64,000 bases of DNA from an uncultured Alphaproteobacteria bacterium (GCA_951812805.1 CATOSZ010000002.1:248001-312000); one strand, 5' to 3'; shown: positions 33,720 to 43,177, counted from the first letter of the stretch. The notes: generated from the sequence alone by a model not told the origin. Numbers and translations are program-made.

Positions 33720-34628
33720 ATGTCCCGAACCTCCTGCCTTCACGGCCCCTTCCGCCGCCGCCGGCGCGGCGCGGGCAGCCTGTTCGGCGCGCTGTTGTTG
33801 TTGAGCCTCGGCGCGCTCTGGCTGCTGCAGCACGAGAGCCGCGAGAGCCTGCTCTCGCGGCAGGACCTCGCGCGGACCCGGGGCGCGGTGCTGGCGCTCG
33901 GGCTCGAGGCCGCGCATCGGGCCGCGCAGGAGGACCAGGCGGGCCATGCCGGGCGGCTGGCCGGCCGGGGGCGCCGGGGTTACGAGCTGACCGGCGCCGA
34001 GCTCGCCGGGCACCTGCCGCCGGGTCTGCCCGGGGGCGGTGTCCGGCTCGGTATCATCGACGATGGCGCGGGCCTGCCGCTCGCCTATGCCGTCTTGCCC
34101 GCTCCCGGTCCCGACGCGGCGCTACCCCTGGAAGACTCGATCCGCGAGGGCGCGCTGGCCGCCGGGCTCCGAGAGCTCGCCAGAGCGGGCGCGCCGCATC
34201 CCATGGCGAGACATCTGACGCGCATCGAGGCGGCCCTCGGTGGGGCGCTGGGGCAGGGCAGCCTCTACGCCACGGCCGACCTGGCGTTGCCCGTTCAGGC
34301 GAGCCGGTTGTATCGGCGGCCCCAACCGGGGCGGCCGGAGCTCACGAAGATGGAGACGGATCTCGGGTTCGCCGATGGTGTCGGCATCTGGGGTGCCGGC
34401 AACGTCACGGCCCGCGCGGCGACGGCGAACGGCGTTACCGCGCACGGGCGCGGCGAGGCTGGCCGGGCCAGCGCCGGCGGAGAGGTCCTCGCCGCGACCC
34501 TCGAGACGCCCCTCCTTGGCGGCCCGGATCTGACCATCGACACCGACCTTGTCGTCGGCACCGGGCTCTATGGGCCGCGTGGCGAGATCGACCGGCTGAA
34601 GGTCGATACCTGCGAGGGTTGCCAATGA
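33720..34628 (+). CDS. Minor prepilin, PilV-like (first of a tandem pair)
   Basis: 302 residues. N-terminal basic stretch RRRRRGAG is followed by the hydrophobic segment SLFGALLLLSLGALWLL. Residues 30-190 look like the PilV constant region. The C-terminal part contains RPELTKMETDLGFADGVGIWGAGNVTARAAT, a repeat-like beta pattern, and ends GPRGEIDRLKVDTCEGCQ. The following gene ends APRGTISDLTVGGCTGC, so the two are paralogues with a conserved CxGC tail. No shufflon recombination sites were seen. It starts 9 bp after the prepilin gene. Confidence 0.65.
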   Translation: MSRTSCLHGPFRRRRRGAGSLFGALLLLSLGALWLLQHESRESLLSRQDLARTRGAVLALGLEAAHRAAQEDQAGHAGRLAGRGRRGYELTGAELAGHLPPGLPGGGVRLGIIDDGAGLPLAYAVLPAPGPDAALPLEDSIREGALAAGLRELARAGAPHPMARHLTRIEAALGGALGQGSLYATADLALPVQASRLYRRPQPGRPELTKMETDLGFADGVGIWGAGNVTARAATANGVTAHGRGEAGRASAGGEVLAATLETPLLGGPDLTIDTDLVVGTGLYGPRGEIDRLKVDTCEGCQ

Positions 34629-35584
34629 CCGCCCGGCGAACACGGGCGCGCCGCGGGACGGGGCGGGCGGGGTGCCGGTTCAGGGGGCTCGGCCTGTTCG
34701 ACGCGCTGTTGACCCTCGGCCTGCTGGCCATCGTGGCGCTGTCGGTCGGTGCGGTGCTCGACCACTACCACTATGAACACCGCACCGCGCGGGCGGCGGC
34801 GCGGATCGCCCTGCTGAGCGAGGCCGCCCACGACCATGCCGCCGACCCCGCCCGCTTCCAGGACCTGCTCGAACGCGCCCGGCGGGCGCCGGTCACCCTC
34901 CCCCTCGCCACGCTTCGCGACGCCGGCGCACTGCCCGCGGGCTTCCCCGACACCAGCGCCCTCGGCCGCGACCTCGCCGTCGCCATCCGCCGCATCGATG
35001 CGAACACGCTCGAACTGCTGGCCGGCGAGCGCCTGACCCCCGCCCAGGCCCGCGACGCGACCCCGCCGCCGCCGTCCGCCCTGCTGCGCCTGCCGCCCGC
35101 CAGCCGGATCGGCATCGTCGCGCCCGGAACGCCCGCCCGGCTCTCGGGTCCGGCGATCGGCGCGGATCTTGCCGGCTTCACCGCCCGCTTCCCCGACCGG
35201 GTCCGCCCCGGGGTTATCGCCACCCTGCGCCGCGTCGACCGCGCCACGGTCATCGGGCCCTGGCTACACCGCACCGCCGTCCCCCACCACCCGGAGGCCA
35301 ACCGCATGGAGGCGACCCTCGACATGGCCGGCCACGACGTCCAGGGCGCCGGCGCTATCGCCGCCGAACGCCTGACCATTACGGACGTACTCCAAGCCGG
35401 GACGCTCACCATCAACCGCGATCTCGTCATCGGCCAGGCGCTCACGGCCGAAGGCGGCATCACGGCCTTGGGGACAATCACAGCCGGCGATGTCAGCGCC
35501 GATACGGTTTTCGTCACGGAAAAGGTCACCGCACCCAGAGGCACGATCTCCGATCTTACCGTCGGCGGATGCACCGGTTGTTGA
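34625..35584 (+). CDS. Minor prepilin, PilV-like (second of a tandem pair)
   Basis: 319 residues from ATG 34625, overlapping the previous stop by ATGA. The leader ends in RFRG, and the assembly helix LGLFDALLTLGLLAIVALSVGAVL has Asp at mature position 5. The C-terminal third reads NRMEATLDMAGHDVQGAGAIAAERLTITDVLQAGTLTI in short beta-type repeats and ends in the GGCTGC tail shared with the gene before it. PilV-type proteins sit at the pilus tip and can determine the recipient surface they bind. Confidence 0.65.
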   Translation: MTARRTRARRGTGRAGCRFRGLGLFDALLTLGLLAIVALSVGAVLDHYHYEHRTARAAARIALLSEAAHDHAADPARFQDLLERARRAPVTLPLATLRDAGALPAGFPDTSALGRDLAVAIRRIDANTLELLAGERLTPAQARDATPPPPSALLRLPPASRIGIVAPGTPARLSGPAIGADLAGFTARFPDRVRPGVIATLRRVDRATVIGPWLHRTAVPHHPEANRMEATLDMAGHDVQGAGAIAAERLTITDVLQAGTLTINRDLVIGQALTAEGGITALGTITAGDVSADTVFVTEKVTAPRGTISDLTVGGCTGC

Positions 35585-35596
35585 CGAGATATTCCC

Positions 35597-36031
35597 ATGA
35601 CACCGCTCCCTATACCCGTCCCCTGGCCTCATGCCGGCATCGCCTGGTCTGCTCCGGCCCTCGTCCTCGTCCTGGCCCTCGCGGCCAGTCCGGCGGCGCG
35701 AGCGGAACCGGGGGGTACGAGCCCCGCCACGACGGCGGCAGGCGAAAGCCGCCCGGACGGGACGGCCGTTCGGGACACGGCGGTGCTGCGGGCGGTGCGG
35801 CGGGCGGAGCGGGACCTCGCCCGGCTCGAAGGCGAGATCGCCCTGGCCCGTCGTCTGCGGACGGCGCAAGACGCGCTGCTCGCCTGGCATGACGCCAGGA
35901 GTGGGGAGCGCGCCGCGCACGCCCTGCCCCTTCGCCTGCCGGCCACGCTCTGCGCCCGGCCCCGGCTCGAGACGTTGTGCCGGGCGCTGCCGCACAGCTT
36001 CCAAGCTTATCCGGAACAGGGAACGCCATGA
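35597..36031 (+). CDS. Small exported protein of the pilus operon, unknown function
   Basis: 144 residues. The hydrophobic leader IAWSAPALVLVLALAASPAARA is followed by a short acidic/glycine linker and a predicted coiled helix (VLRAVRRAERDLARLEGEIALARRLRTAQDALLAWHDARSG). Two cysteines lie in the C-terminal part (LCARPRLETLCRAL). Its stop overlaps the next start (ATGA). I recognise no family; operon position argues for a role in pilus assembly. Confidence 0.55.
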   Translation: MTPLPIPVPWPHAGIAWSAPALVLVLALAASPAARAEPGGTSPATTAAGESRPDGTAVRDTAVLRAVRRAERDLARLEGEIALARRLRTAQDALLAWHDARSGERAAHALPLRLPATLCARPRLETLCRALPHSFQAYPEQGTP

Positions 36032-36927
36032 TCGCTCTCGCCGCCTGGCTCACCGCCGCCGCCCTGCTGCTCACGCTCGCCCGCATCGCCCGCGACGACG
36101 CCCGGCGCTTCGTCGTCGACGTTCGCGTTATCCTGGCCCTGGTCCTTACCGGCCTCGCCTGGCGCCTGGCCCAGGGGCTCCAAAGCGGCGAGGCCGTGCT
36201 CACCGCCGGCTACTGGATACCGTCCCTGTTGGGCGGCGGGCTCGGCCTCGCCGCCGTGCTGGCGCCCAACGCGCTGGCTTGGCGCCTCGGCCGGAACCGC
36301 CCGCTGCACGACGGCGATACCCTGCTGCTCGGCGCCCTCGGCCTGGTCCTCGGGCCGCTGGGACTGGCCTGGACGCTGCTCGCCGGCAGCCTCTGTGCGC
36401 TGCTCCATCGGATTTGTCTGCAACGCCGCCGGCGCCGGCCGCTCACGCGCGGCCTGACCCCGCTCGGTCCCGGCCTCGCCGCCGGCGCCGCCCTGGTGAT
36501 CGCCGTGCTGCACGTCTCCCCCGCGCTCGCCGGGGGCGACGATAGTACATCCGCCGCCCCCCTCGCCGCCACGGAGCTCCCAGCGCCGGCGACCACCACG
36601 CCGCGGCTCAAGGCGAGCGAACTGCCGGCGAAGGCCCCGCCTCGGGACGCTGGACGCGCCCCGGAAACCGAACCCCCGCCGCAAGCCAGGCGCAAGAAGA
36701 ACTCCCCGCCATCCGTGACCGCCGCGCCTCTATCTCCTCCCGGCCCCTCCTCCGGGACAGCGACACGACAGGCCGGTAAGGGAAAGATGGCGGGGGCGGG
36801 GAAGGCCGGGAAGACCGGGAAGGAGACGACGGCGGCGGTCGAACGGGAATCGGGCGAAAGGGCCGGGAAGGGGAAGGCCAAGAGTGTGAATCGGCATGCA
36901 AAACTGACCCACTTTGGTGGGTTATGA
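36028..36927 (+). pseudogene. Prepilin-peptidase-like membrane protein, 3' end replaced by IS21-B
   Basis: The first 160 residues are hydrophobic, with about four to five membrane segments. ARIARDDARRFVVDVRVIL and LHDGDTLLLGALGLVLGPLGL resemble the two aspartate-bearing motifs of A24 prepilin peptidases (D and GDxK), though the second lacks the lysine. After residue 170 the chain becomes a proline-, lysine- and alanine-rich tail. At 36885 it enters the IS21-B element, which supplies the last 14 residues (SVNRHAKLTHFGGL). The native C-terminus is lost. Peptidase activity is uncertain. Confidence 0.55.
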
Positions 36928-37000
36928 GCGGTAAGAATTGACCCACCTGGAACGCTAGCATCCGCACGGAACAGTGCGGAGGAAAGAGCAGGTGGTATTG

Positions 37001-38500
37001 ATGGAAAGCGTATTGAAGATCCGACGTTGGATATTACGGGAGGGTCGGAGTATCCGATCTGTATCTCGTCAGACTGGTTTGTCGCGGAACACGATTAAGA
37101 AGTATCTGAAGGACGGCGATCCACCGAGCTATCAGCGGCGCGTTTCACCCGTCCGGCGTAAGCTTAGCGATGGCTTCGCCAGCCGGCTTCGGGCGCTCTT
37201 TGAGCAGGACCTGGGGCGCCCGCGCCGTGAGCGCCGGACGGCCAAGAAGCTTTATGAGCAGCTTGTGTCGGAAGGCTATAGCGGATCCTACTCGACGGTT
37301 CAGAGGTTTGTCCGCGACCTGAAGCGTTCTGGCGCCGGATCGGGGGATGCGTTCATTCCGTTGCACTTTACGGCAGGTGACGCGCTCCAGTTTGACTGGA
37401 GCACGGAATACGCTGTCCTGGGCGGTGTCGAGCAGAAGGTAAAGGTTGCCCACTTCCGCCTATGTCATAGCCGCAAGCCCTTTGTTGTTGCCTATCCCAG
37501 CGAATCTCAGGAGATGGTGCTGGACGCCTTTGCACGGGCGATGTCTTTCTATGGCGGCGTACCGCGCCGGGTGATCATCGACAACCCCAAGACGATGGTA
37601 ACCTATGTTTCGCGCTCTAAGGACCGTGTGTTCCATCCGCGCTTTCTGGCGTTGATGAACCACTATGTGATGGAACCGGTTGCTTGCACACCCGCGGCGG
37701 GGTGGGAGAAGGGTCAGATTGAGAACCAGGTTGGGTTCCTGCGGGGACAGCTGTTTGCGCCCAAGCCCGCCTTTGACGATCTGGATGCGCTGAACGGCTG
37801 GTTGCGTCTGCGCTGCGAGGAATTGGCGAATCGCGCCCACCCCGAACAATCGGATCGCAAGATCTCGGACGTGTTCGCAGACGAGTGCGCCGAACTGCGT
37901 CCCCTGGGCCGGGCTTTTGACGGCTATGTTGAGAAGGCCGCTCGTGTCCGCTCTACCTGTCTGGTCCAATATGCCACCAATCGCTATAGCGTCCCCTCCC
38001 GGTTCGCCGGGGAGCTTGTCTCTCTGCGCGCCTATGCGGACCGGATCGTGGTTGTGTCAGGGCAGAATGTGATTGCCGAGCACAAGCGCCGCTTTACCCG
38101 CAACGCCAGCTATTTCGAGCCCTGGCATTACCTGCCCCTACTCGACCGCAAGCCCGGCGCGCTGAGAGATGGCGCGCCCTTTGTGGGTTGGCAATTGCCT
38201 GAGGCGATGCACCGGGTCAGGGCGCATTACATGGCCGGCAAAGGCGGGGACCGGGAGTTTGTCGATCTGCTCCTGCTGGCCCAGGATCACGGGATCGAGG
38301 TGGTCGAGATAGCCTGTGAACTGGCCGTGGAGCAGAACACGCTGCGCCTTCCGGCCATCATCAATCTGATCAACCAACTGGTGGAGCCGGTCATCGCGCC
38401 ATGGGGCGAGAGCCACGCCTATCCGCAACTGACCTTGCGGCCCGAAGCGGACTGCAAGCGCTATGAGACGCTGTGCGTTGCCGGGGAGGCCGTCGCATGA
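37001..38500 (+). CDS. istA: IstA transposase of IS21-B (right copy)
   Basis: 499 residues from ATG 37001, preceded by AGGTGG at 5 bases. Same protein as the inverted copy at 25913-27412: helix-turn-helix [11 protein letters not shown], integrase core [20 protein letters not shown] and [10 protein letters not shown]. It is translationally linked to istB by ATGA. Its 5' side is uninterrupted, so this copy is the likelier source of active transposase. Confidence 0.95.
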   Translation: MESVLKIRRWILREGRSIRSVSRQTGLSRNTIKKYLKDGDPPSYQRRVSPVRRKLSDGFASRLRALFEQDLGRPRRERRTAKKLYEQLVSEGYSGSYSTVQRFVRDLKRSGAGSGDAFIPLHFTAGDALQFDWSTEYAVLGGVEQKVKVAHFRLCHSRKPFVVAYPSESQEMVLDAFARAMSFYGGVPRRVIIDNPKTMVTYVSRSKDRVFHPRFLALMNHYVMEPVACTPAAGWEKGQIENQVGFLRGQLFAPKPAFDDLDALNGWLRLRCEELANRAHPEQSDRKISDVFADECAELRPLGRAFDGYVEKAARVRSTCLVQYATNRYSVPSRFAGELVSLRAYADRIVVVSGQNVIAEHKRRFTRNASYFEPWHYLPLLDRKPGALRDGAPFVGWQLPEAMHRVRAHYMAGKGGDREFVDLLLLAQDHGIEVVEIACELAVEQNTLRLPAIINLINQLVEPVIAPWGESHAYPQLTLRPEADCKRYETLCVAGEAVA

Positions 38501-39228
38501 AAGCTTTGATAGACCAACTGATCGCCCTGAGGCTGTATGGAATGGCGGCTTGCGCCGAAGCTTTGCTGGCCGCGCGCAAGCCGCCAAGTCTGACCACTGC
38601 GATAAAGCAACTGATCGACGCCGAGACTGTAGAGCGCCGGGTGCGCTCTATCCAGCACCAAATGCGGGCCTCGAAGTTCCCCCACCATAAGGACTTCGCC
38701 ACTTTCGATTACGGCCTAGCCGCCGTCACCCAAGCGCAAATCGACCCCTTCTGCTCAGGGCAGTTCACCCAGGAGGCCCACAACCTCATTCTGGTGGGCG
38801 GAACCGGTACGGGCAAAACCCACATCGCCATTGCTCTGGGGACGCTGTTGATCAATCAGGGAAAGAAGGTCCGTTTCTTCAACGCCGTCGATCTGATCAA
38901 TGCGCTGATCAAGGAACAGGCCGAAGGCAACGCCGGCAAGATCATCCGGCAACTGACGGCCATGGATTGCGTCATCATCGACGAACTGGGCTATATCCCA
39001 TTCCCCAAATCCGGCGGTGCGCTCTTGTTCCACCTGATCAGCAAACTCTATGAGAAGACCAGCGTCATCATCACCACCAATCTGGAGTTCGGGGAATGGG
39101 TCTCCGTCTTCGGAGATGCAAAAATGACAACCGCGTTGCTGGATCGTGTAACGCATCACTGCGCAATCATCGAAACAGGCAACATGTCTTACCGCTTCGC
39201 ACAAAGCAAACAGCGACGACAAAAGTAG
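38497..39228 (+). CDS. istB: IstB ATPase of IS21-B (right copy)
   Basis: 243 residues starting [26 protein letters not shown]. Walker A is [11 protein letters not shown], Walker [17 protein letters not shown]. Together with IstA it forms the strand-transfer machinery of IS21 elements. The start codon overlaps the istA stop. The protein matches the left copy. Confidence 0.95.
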   Translation: MKALIDQLIALRLYGMAACAEALLAARKPPSLTTAIKQLIDAETVERRVRSIQHQMRASKFPHHKDFATFDYGLAAVTQAQIDPFCSGQFTQEAHNLILVGGTGTGKTHIAIALGTLLINQGKKVRFFNAVDLINALIKEQAEGNAGKIIRQLTAMDCVIIDELGYIPFPKSGGALLFHLISKLYEKTSVIITTNLEFGEWVSVFGDAKMTTALLDRVTHHCAIIETGNMSYRFAQSKQRRQK

Positions 39229-39241
39229 CCGCCCTGTAAGC

Positions 39242-39290
39242 AAAGCCCCAGGCTGATCCGCTATATGGAGCCAATCAGCCTGGGGGCTTT
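39242..39290 (+). terminator. Hairpin after istB of IS21-B (right copy)
   Basis: AAAGCCCCAGGCTGAT pairs with ATCAGCCTGGGGGCTTT across a 16-base loop, 13 bp after the istB stop. It probably ends the istAB transcript; the trailing T run is short. Confidence 0.55.
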
Positions 39291-39322
39291 CATCGCAAAG
39301 GCGGGCAAATCAAAACGGGTCC

Positions 39323-39619
39323 TGTACAGATTGTTCTGCAAAAGGGGTTTCGTAGCTGGGGCACAAGTCCGGGCCGATGGGGTGGATGAGCTGCCTCCGG
39401 CTGGTCCGGGCTCTCGCGATCGAAATCCATGAGGACTGGCTGGATGCCAACCGCTAGCTCAACATGATCCATCTCAAGGAGAGCAAAAGCGAACGCATCC
39501 AGAAAGCCGCCTGACGGCGGCTCGGCATGCCTGGCGCTCCGAGCAATCGAAATCTCCGCGCCAGGCATGCCGGTGGCCCTCATCGGCAGCCATGACAAAC
39601 TTGCAGAACAGTCTGGACA
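39323..39619 (+). mobile_element. IS256-family deletion relic inside IS21-B (right copy)
   Basis: TGTACAGATTGTTCTGCAA at the left and the complement of TGTCCAGACTGTTCTGCAA at the right bound 297 bp. Inside, ATG 39386 opens the mutator-type C-terminus MSCLRLVRALAIEIHEDW, which meets TAG after DANR and resumes LNMIHLKESKSERIQKAA to TGA 39514. A 14-bp inverted repeat (GGCATGCCTGGCGC and complement) follows. It is present in both IS21-B copies, so it was captured before IS21-B duplicated. Confidence 0.75.
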
Positions 39620-39683
39620 CTACTTCAAAAGCTCATTGCCACTTCAAGAACCCCACCTGATCCCCACGTTCCGCCGCCGGCCC

Positions 39684-39790
39684 GGTTGTCCCGGTGGGCC
39701 CACAGGCCCCTCCCACGCGGCTTCGCTCCGCGTAACGCAAAGCGCTACACGAAGCCGCGCGGGGCCCTCCCGTGGACTACCGGGACAACC
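39684..39790. repeat. Long imperfect hairpin in the IS21-B tail (right copy)
   Basis: GGTTGTCCCGGT at 39684-39695 and ACCGGGACAACC at 39779-39790 are perfect complements, and inner arms CGCGGCTTCG and CGAAGCCGCG strengthen the stem. It has no coding potential. The structure is shared with the left copy and could be a MITE-like passenger or a regulatory structure of the element. Confidence 0.65.
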
Positions 39791-39859
39791 TCCGTCGAAG
39801 CAAGGGGGGGGGTCAATTTTGCACGCCGATAGGGGGTCAGAATTAAATGCTGATTGACA

Positions 39860-40980
39860 GCCAGGCGGTGCATTCCGTCATCGGCACCTTCTGCGGGCTC
39901 TATTCCAACGGGCCGGAGCCCTACCAGGTGACCGGCGGCATCGCCGACGAGATCCTCGCCGACCTCGGTGCCGAGGGCGCGCTGAACCCGATCAGCGGCC
40001 GGCGCAACACCCGCATCGTGCAGTATGACGAGGTCGCGCTGGCCCGCTGGGTCGAACGGCGCGTGACCTCGGAAGCGCGGATCACGCCGATCCTGGGCGC
40101 CATGGCCCGCGCGGTCGAACGGGACGGGCGCCGCCTCACCGCCTTGCACCTGGCCACCCGGCACGGCGATCTCAGGGTCGCGGCGGAAGGCTTCGTCGAC
40201 GCCTCGGGCGATGCGGTCGCAACCTGGCTCGCCGGCCTCGAATGCCGCGAGCCGGTGGCACCCGTGCACGGAACCCAGGTCTTCGTCCTGGAGGGGATCG
40301 ACGAGGCGCGCGCGCCGCACCGCGACGAGATCGAGGCCCGCCTGAAGGAGACGGCCTCGGCGCACGGGCTGGTCCGGCTCGACGGTTTCGTCTTCGTGGT
40401 GCCCGGGACCGGCCGGGCGCTGGTCAATATGACCCATGTGAAGACGCCGCTGGACCCGGTCGGCGCGACGGCGGCGGCCCTTGCGGGCCGGGCCCAGGCC
40501 GACCGCGTGCTGGACTTCCTCCGGCAGGAGTTTCCCGCCGCCTTCGCCGCGGCGCGGGTGCGGATCTACGGCCAGCTCGGCATTCGCCAGACCCGCTGGA
40601 TCGTCGGTGGCCATCAGCTCGGCGTCGAGGAGGTCCGCGCCGGCGCCCGCTTCGACGATGCGGTACTGCGGTGTTCCTGGCCGATCGAGCTGCACCACGA
40701 CGAAACGGAAGCCTATTGGGAGGTCTTCGGCGACGACCATTTACACCAGGTGCCGCTGCGCAGCCTGTTGCCGCCGGAGGCGGACAATCTCGTCGCCGCC
40801 GGTCGCGTCGTCGACGGCGACGTCGCCGCGCTTTCCAGCGTCCGCGTCATGGGCCCCTGTATCGCCATGGGCGCGGCCGCCGCGCATACCCTCGATCTCG
40901 CCGGCGCGGGCTCGGTGCACCAGATCGACATCGCCCGCCTGCAGGACCGCCTGGCGGATAATCTCGTGCGCCAGGGTTAG
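39860..40980 (+). pseudogene. FAD-dependent oxidoreductase, N-terminus removed by IS21-B
   Basis: 373 codons from QAVHSVIGTFCGLYSNG to the stop. The start of this family normally has a GxGxxG flavin loop within the first 20 residues; it is absent here, so roughly 50 or more residues are missing. Recognisable remaining parts are GDLRVAAEGFVDASGDAVATWLAG and LPPEADNLVAAGRVVDGDVAALSSVRVMGPCIAMGAAAAHTLDLA, typical of the FAD_oxidored group. An ATG in the element end could start a product, but without the dinucleotide loop it should not bind FAD. The stop overlaps the convergent HupE stop (TTAG). Confidence 0.8.
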
Positions 40981-42074
40981 AAGAAGACCCGCTCCGCGAA
41001 CCAGTAGACGCCCAGCAGAAGGATGGGGAGGGAGAGGGCGCGGACCAGCCGCGGCGAGCGGCCAGGGCTTTCACCGCCCGGTGTCATCGCCCGATCCAGC
41101 GCCAGCAGAATCGGGAAGAGCACGGCGACGATGATCAGCTGGCCCGCCTCGACGCCGAGGTTAAAGCCGGCCAGCGCCAGGACCAGCTGATCTGCCGGCA
41201 GCTCGAAACCGGCGAGCACGCTGGCGAAGCCGAAGCCATGTAGCAGGCCGAGCGGGAAGGCGGTTCGCCAGCGGTTCGCCCCGTTCGTCGAGAAGAAATT
41301 CTCCGCCGCCGCCCAGACGATGGTGAGCGCGATGAGCGGCTCGACCCATTCGGCGGGCAACTGCACCAGGTCGAGGGCGGCGAGGCTGAGGGTGATCGAA
41401 TGGGCCGCCGTGAATGCCGTGACGATGCCGACGAAGGGCCAGAAACGGCGCGCCCAGAGCAGCAGCGCCAGCAGGAAGGCGATGTGGTCGAAACCGATGG
41501 CGATATGCTCGATGCCGGAGACGAGATGGCGGGCGAGCGTGCGGTACCAGGCGGCCGGCGTGTCGAGGGTGGCGACCGCCCGGCCGGCGGTCAGCAGGTG
41601 CTGGTGCGGCTCGCCACCCTCCCGGACCACCAGGGCGAGGTGGCGGGCGTTCGGATCCAGCTCGTGAAACAGCGTCACCCGGTAGTCGAGCCGCGCGCCC
41701 GCCGGACAGCGCCAGGTCGCCGTCAGCAGGACGTGATCCTCGATATGGCGTGGCCGGTCCGAGGTGACCTTGCAGGCGGCGCCGTCGCTACCGGCGAGGC
41801 CCGCCTTGGCCAGCAGGTAGTCGCGCGCCCTGTCCGCCTCGGCGACGATGTCGCCATCCGTGGTTTCCCCATCGGCCGCGAGCGGGATACGAAGCGCCGC
41901 CTCCAGGTCCTTGCGATGGACGTCGACGACCTGGCGGATCCCGACCTCGGAGACGTCGAGCCGCGAGGTCGAGAGATTGGCGACATGCGCGCTCGCCCCG
42001 CCCGCGCCCAGCAGGAACAGGAGGAGCAGGGCGAGCGGCCAGAGGCCCGGTCGGGGCGGCCTATTCCGCCGCAA
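40977..42074 (-). CDS. HupE/UreJ-family membrane protein
   Basis: 365 residues if started at TTG 42074, which keeps the signal peptide LWPLALLLLFLLGAGGASA-HVANL; no ATG is available before the conserved region. An extracytoplasmic N-terminal domain (about 25-180) is followed by six or seven membrane helices. These carry GIEHIAIGFDHIAFLLALLL, FTAAHSITLSLAAL, EPLIALTIVWAAAENFF and LHGFGFASVLAGFELP, the histidine-rich motifs of the HupE_UreJ_2 group associated with metal (nickel/cobalt) uptake. It overlaps the LLM gene stop by 14 bases and is the last gene of that operon. Metal specificity is not shown. Confidence 0.8.
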   Translation of the reverse strand: MRRNRPPRPGLWPLALLLLFLLGAGGASAHVANLSTSRLDVSEVGIRQVVDVHRKDLEAALRIPLAADGETTDGDIVAEADRARDYLLAKAGLAGSDGAACKVTSDRPRHIEDHVLLTATWRCPAGARLDYRVTLFHELDPNARHLALVVREGGEPHQHLLTAGRAVATLDTPAAWYRTLARHLVSGIEHIAIGFDHIAFLLALLLWARRFWPFVGIVTAFTAAHSITLSLAALDLVQLPAEWVEPLIALTIVWAAAENFFSTNGANRWRTAFPLGLLHGFGFASVLAGFELPADQLVLALAGFNLGVEAGQLIIVAVLFPILLALDRAMTPGGESPGRSPRLVRALSLPILLLGVYWFAERVFF

Positions 42075-43173
42075 CGGTCAGCGGCCCACCCCCGCCGATC
42101 TCGACGCCGGTGTCGTAGTCCTGCAGGCGCGGCAGGACCTTCTCGGCGAACAGCTGCATGTTCGCCTTCGCCACGTCGTGCGGCATGCCGCCATAGCTGA
42201 AGATGCCGATCATGCCGGCGGCGTCGACCCGGTTCACATACTCGATCAGCCGCTCGTAGACCCGGTCCGGCGTGCCCCAGACCTGCAGCTCCGACAGAAA
42301 GTCGACGAAGGCGTCGATGCCGTGCTTGGCGATATTGTTGGCGAGCGCGCCGTAATACTCATAGCCCGGCACATCGGCCAGGCCGGCGTTGTCGAACTCG
42401 TAGTGTTCGAGGGCCGAGCGGGAATAGCCGCGGATATACTTGGCCTGCATCTCGTCGGCGACGCCCTGGTCCTCGTGGCAGCCGATGAAGGTGGCGATGA
42501 TCGGCTTCGGCGCCTCGACCCCGTTCATCTCGCGGTAGATCTCACGGTAGGCCTCCAGCTCCTGCACCGTTTTCTCCCACGGCTTCTGGGCGATGATCAG
42601 GATGCCGATGCCGAGGCGGGCCATGATGCGGGCGGATTCCGGACTGACGGCGGCGGCATAGACCCGGCCCTTGAAGCTCTGGAAGGGGAAGGGGCGGATC
42701 TCCTTGCGCGGCTGCTTGTAGAGTTCGCCGTCATACTCGATATAGCCGCGTTCCAGCGCCTCCAGGATCGCCTCGGAATGCTCGACGAAGCGCTGGCGGC
42801 TTTCGCCCATCTCCAGGCGGAAGCCGTCGAACTCGACCCGGCCGAGGCCGCGGCCGACACCCAGGATGACCCGTCCGTCGGAGACGTGGTCGAGCACGGA
42901 GATCTCCTCCGCGACGCGCACCGGGTCGTGCCAGGGCAGCACGATGACCATGGAGCCGAGCCCGACCCGCGTCGTCCGCCCCGCCATGTAGGTGAGGAAC
43001 TGGGTCACGCTCGGGCACATGGTGTAGTTGTCGAAGTGGTGCTCCGCCGACCAGACGGAATCGAAGCCCAACGGCTCGGCCAGCTCCGCCATCGAGACCT
43101 CGTGGCGGTAAACCTCGCGGTCCGTCATGCCCTCGATCCGGTTCTGGAAAAAGGCGCTCATCCCGACATGCAT
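42061..43173 (-). CDS. LLM-class flavin-dependent oxidoreductase
   Basis: 370 residues. MHVGMSAFFQNRIEGMTDREVYRHEVSMAELAEPLGFDSVWSAEHHFDNYTMCPS at the N-terminus and VGLGSMVIVLPWHDPVRVAEEISVLDHVSDGRVILGVGRG are diagnostic of the bacterial luciferase-like family. It starts 4 bp after the Gfo/Idh stop, so it is the middle gene of a three-gene operon. It is distinct from the LLM protein at 19533. The likely role is flavin-dependent oxidation of an organic substrate, identity unknown. Confidence 0.88.
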   Translation of the reverse strand: MHVGMSAFFQNRIEGMTDREVYRHEVSMAELAEPLGFDSVWSAEHHFDNYTMCPSVTQFLTYMAGRTTRVGLGSMVIVLPWHDPVRVAEEISVLDHVSDGRVILGVGRGLGRVEFDGFRLEMGESRQRFVEHSEAILEALERGYIEYDGELYKQPRKEIRPFPFQSFKGRVYAAAVSPESARIMARLGIGILIIAQKPWEKTVQELEAYREIYREMNGVEAPKPIIATFIGCHEDQGVADEMQAKYIRGYSRSALEHYEFDNAGLADVPGYEYYGALANNIAKHGIDAFVDFLSELQVWGTPDRVYERLIEYVNRVDAAGMIGIFSYGGMPHDVAKANMQLFAEKVLPRLQDYDTGVEIGGGGPLTVAAE

Positions 43174-43177
43174 GGCC

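Larger units (their letters stand above)
24550..39859. mobile_element. Composite-like segment: inverted IS21-B pair bracketing a cut pilus operon
   Basis: The two IS21-B copies face outward with their istB ends and enclose 28700-36884. The enclosed operon is truncated at both ends by the elements. The outer flanks are unrelated (istB of IS21-A on the left, an FAD oxidoreductase on the right), and no direct repeats link any of the four junctions. It therefore looks like a composite transposon but does not behave as one that moved as a unit. Homologous inversion, adjacent deletion or an assembly join through the 3-kb repeat can all explain it. Confidence 0.6.
36885..39859 (+). mobile_element. 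IS21-family element IS21-B, right copy
   Basis: 2975 bp from TGTGAATCGGCATGCAAAAC to the complement of TGTCAATCAGCATTTAATTC. It contains intact istA and istB, then about 630 bp without an intact gene that hold a terminator hairpin, an IS256 relic and a long imperfect hairpin. It cuts the prepilin-peptidase-like gene on its left and the FAD oxidoreductase on its right. There is no direct duplication of flanking bases. Confidence 0.93.

Noticed and set aside
33720-35584. A shufflon (invertible PilV tail cassette)
   Set aside because: No short inverted recombination sites and no shufflon recombinase gene are visible near the two PilV-like genes.
24550-39859. Calling the IS21-B pair a functional composite transposon
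   Set aside because: There is no target duplication across the outer ends, and the enclosed operon is cut at both ends.
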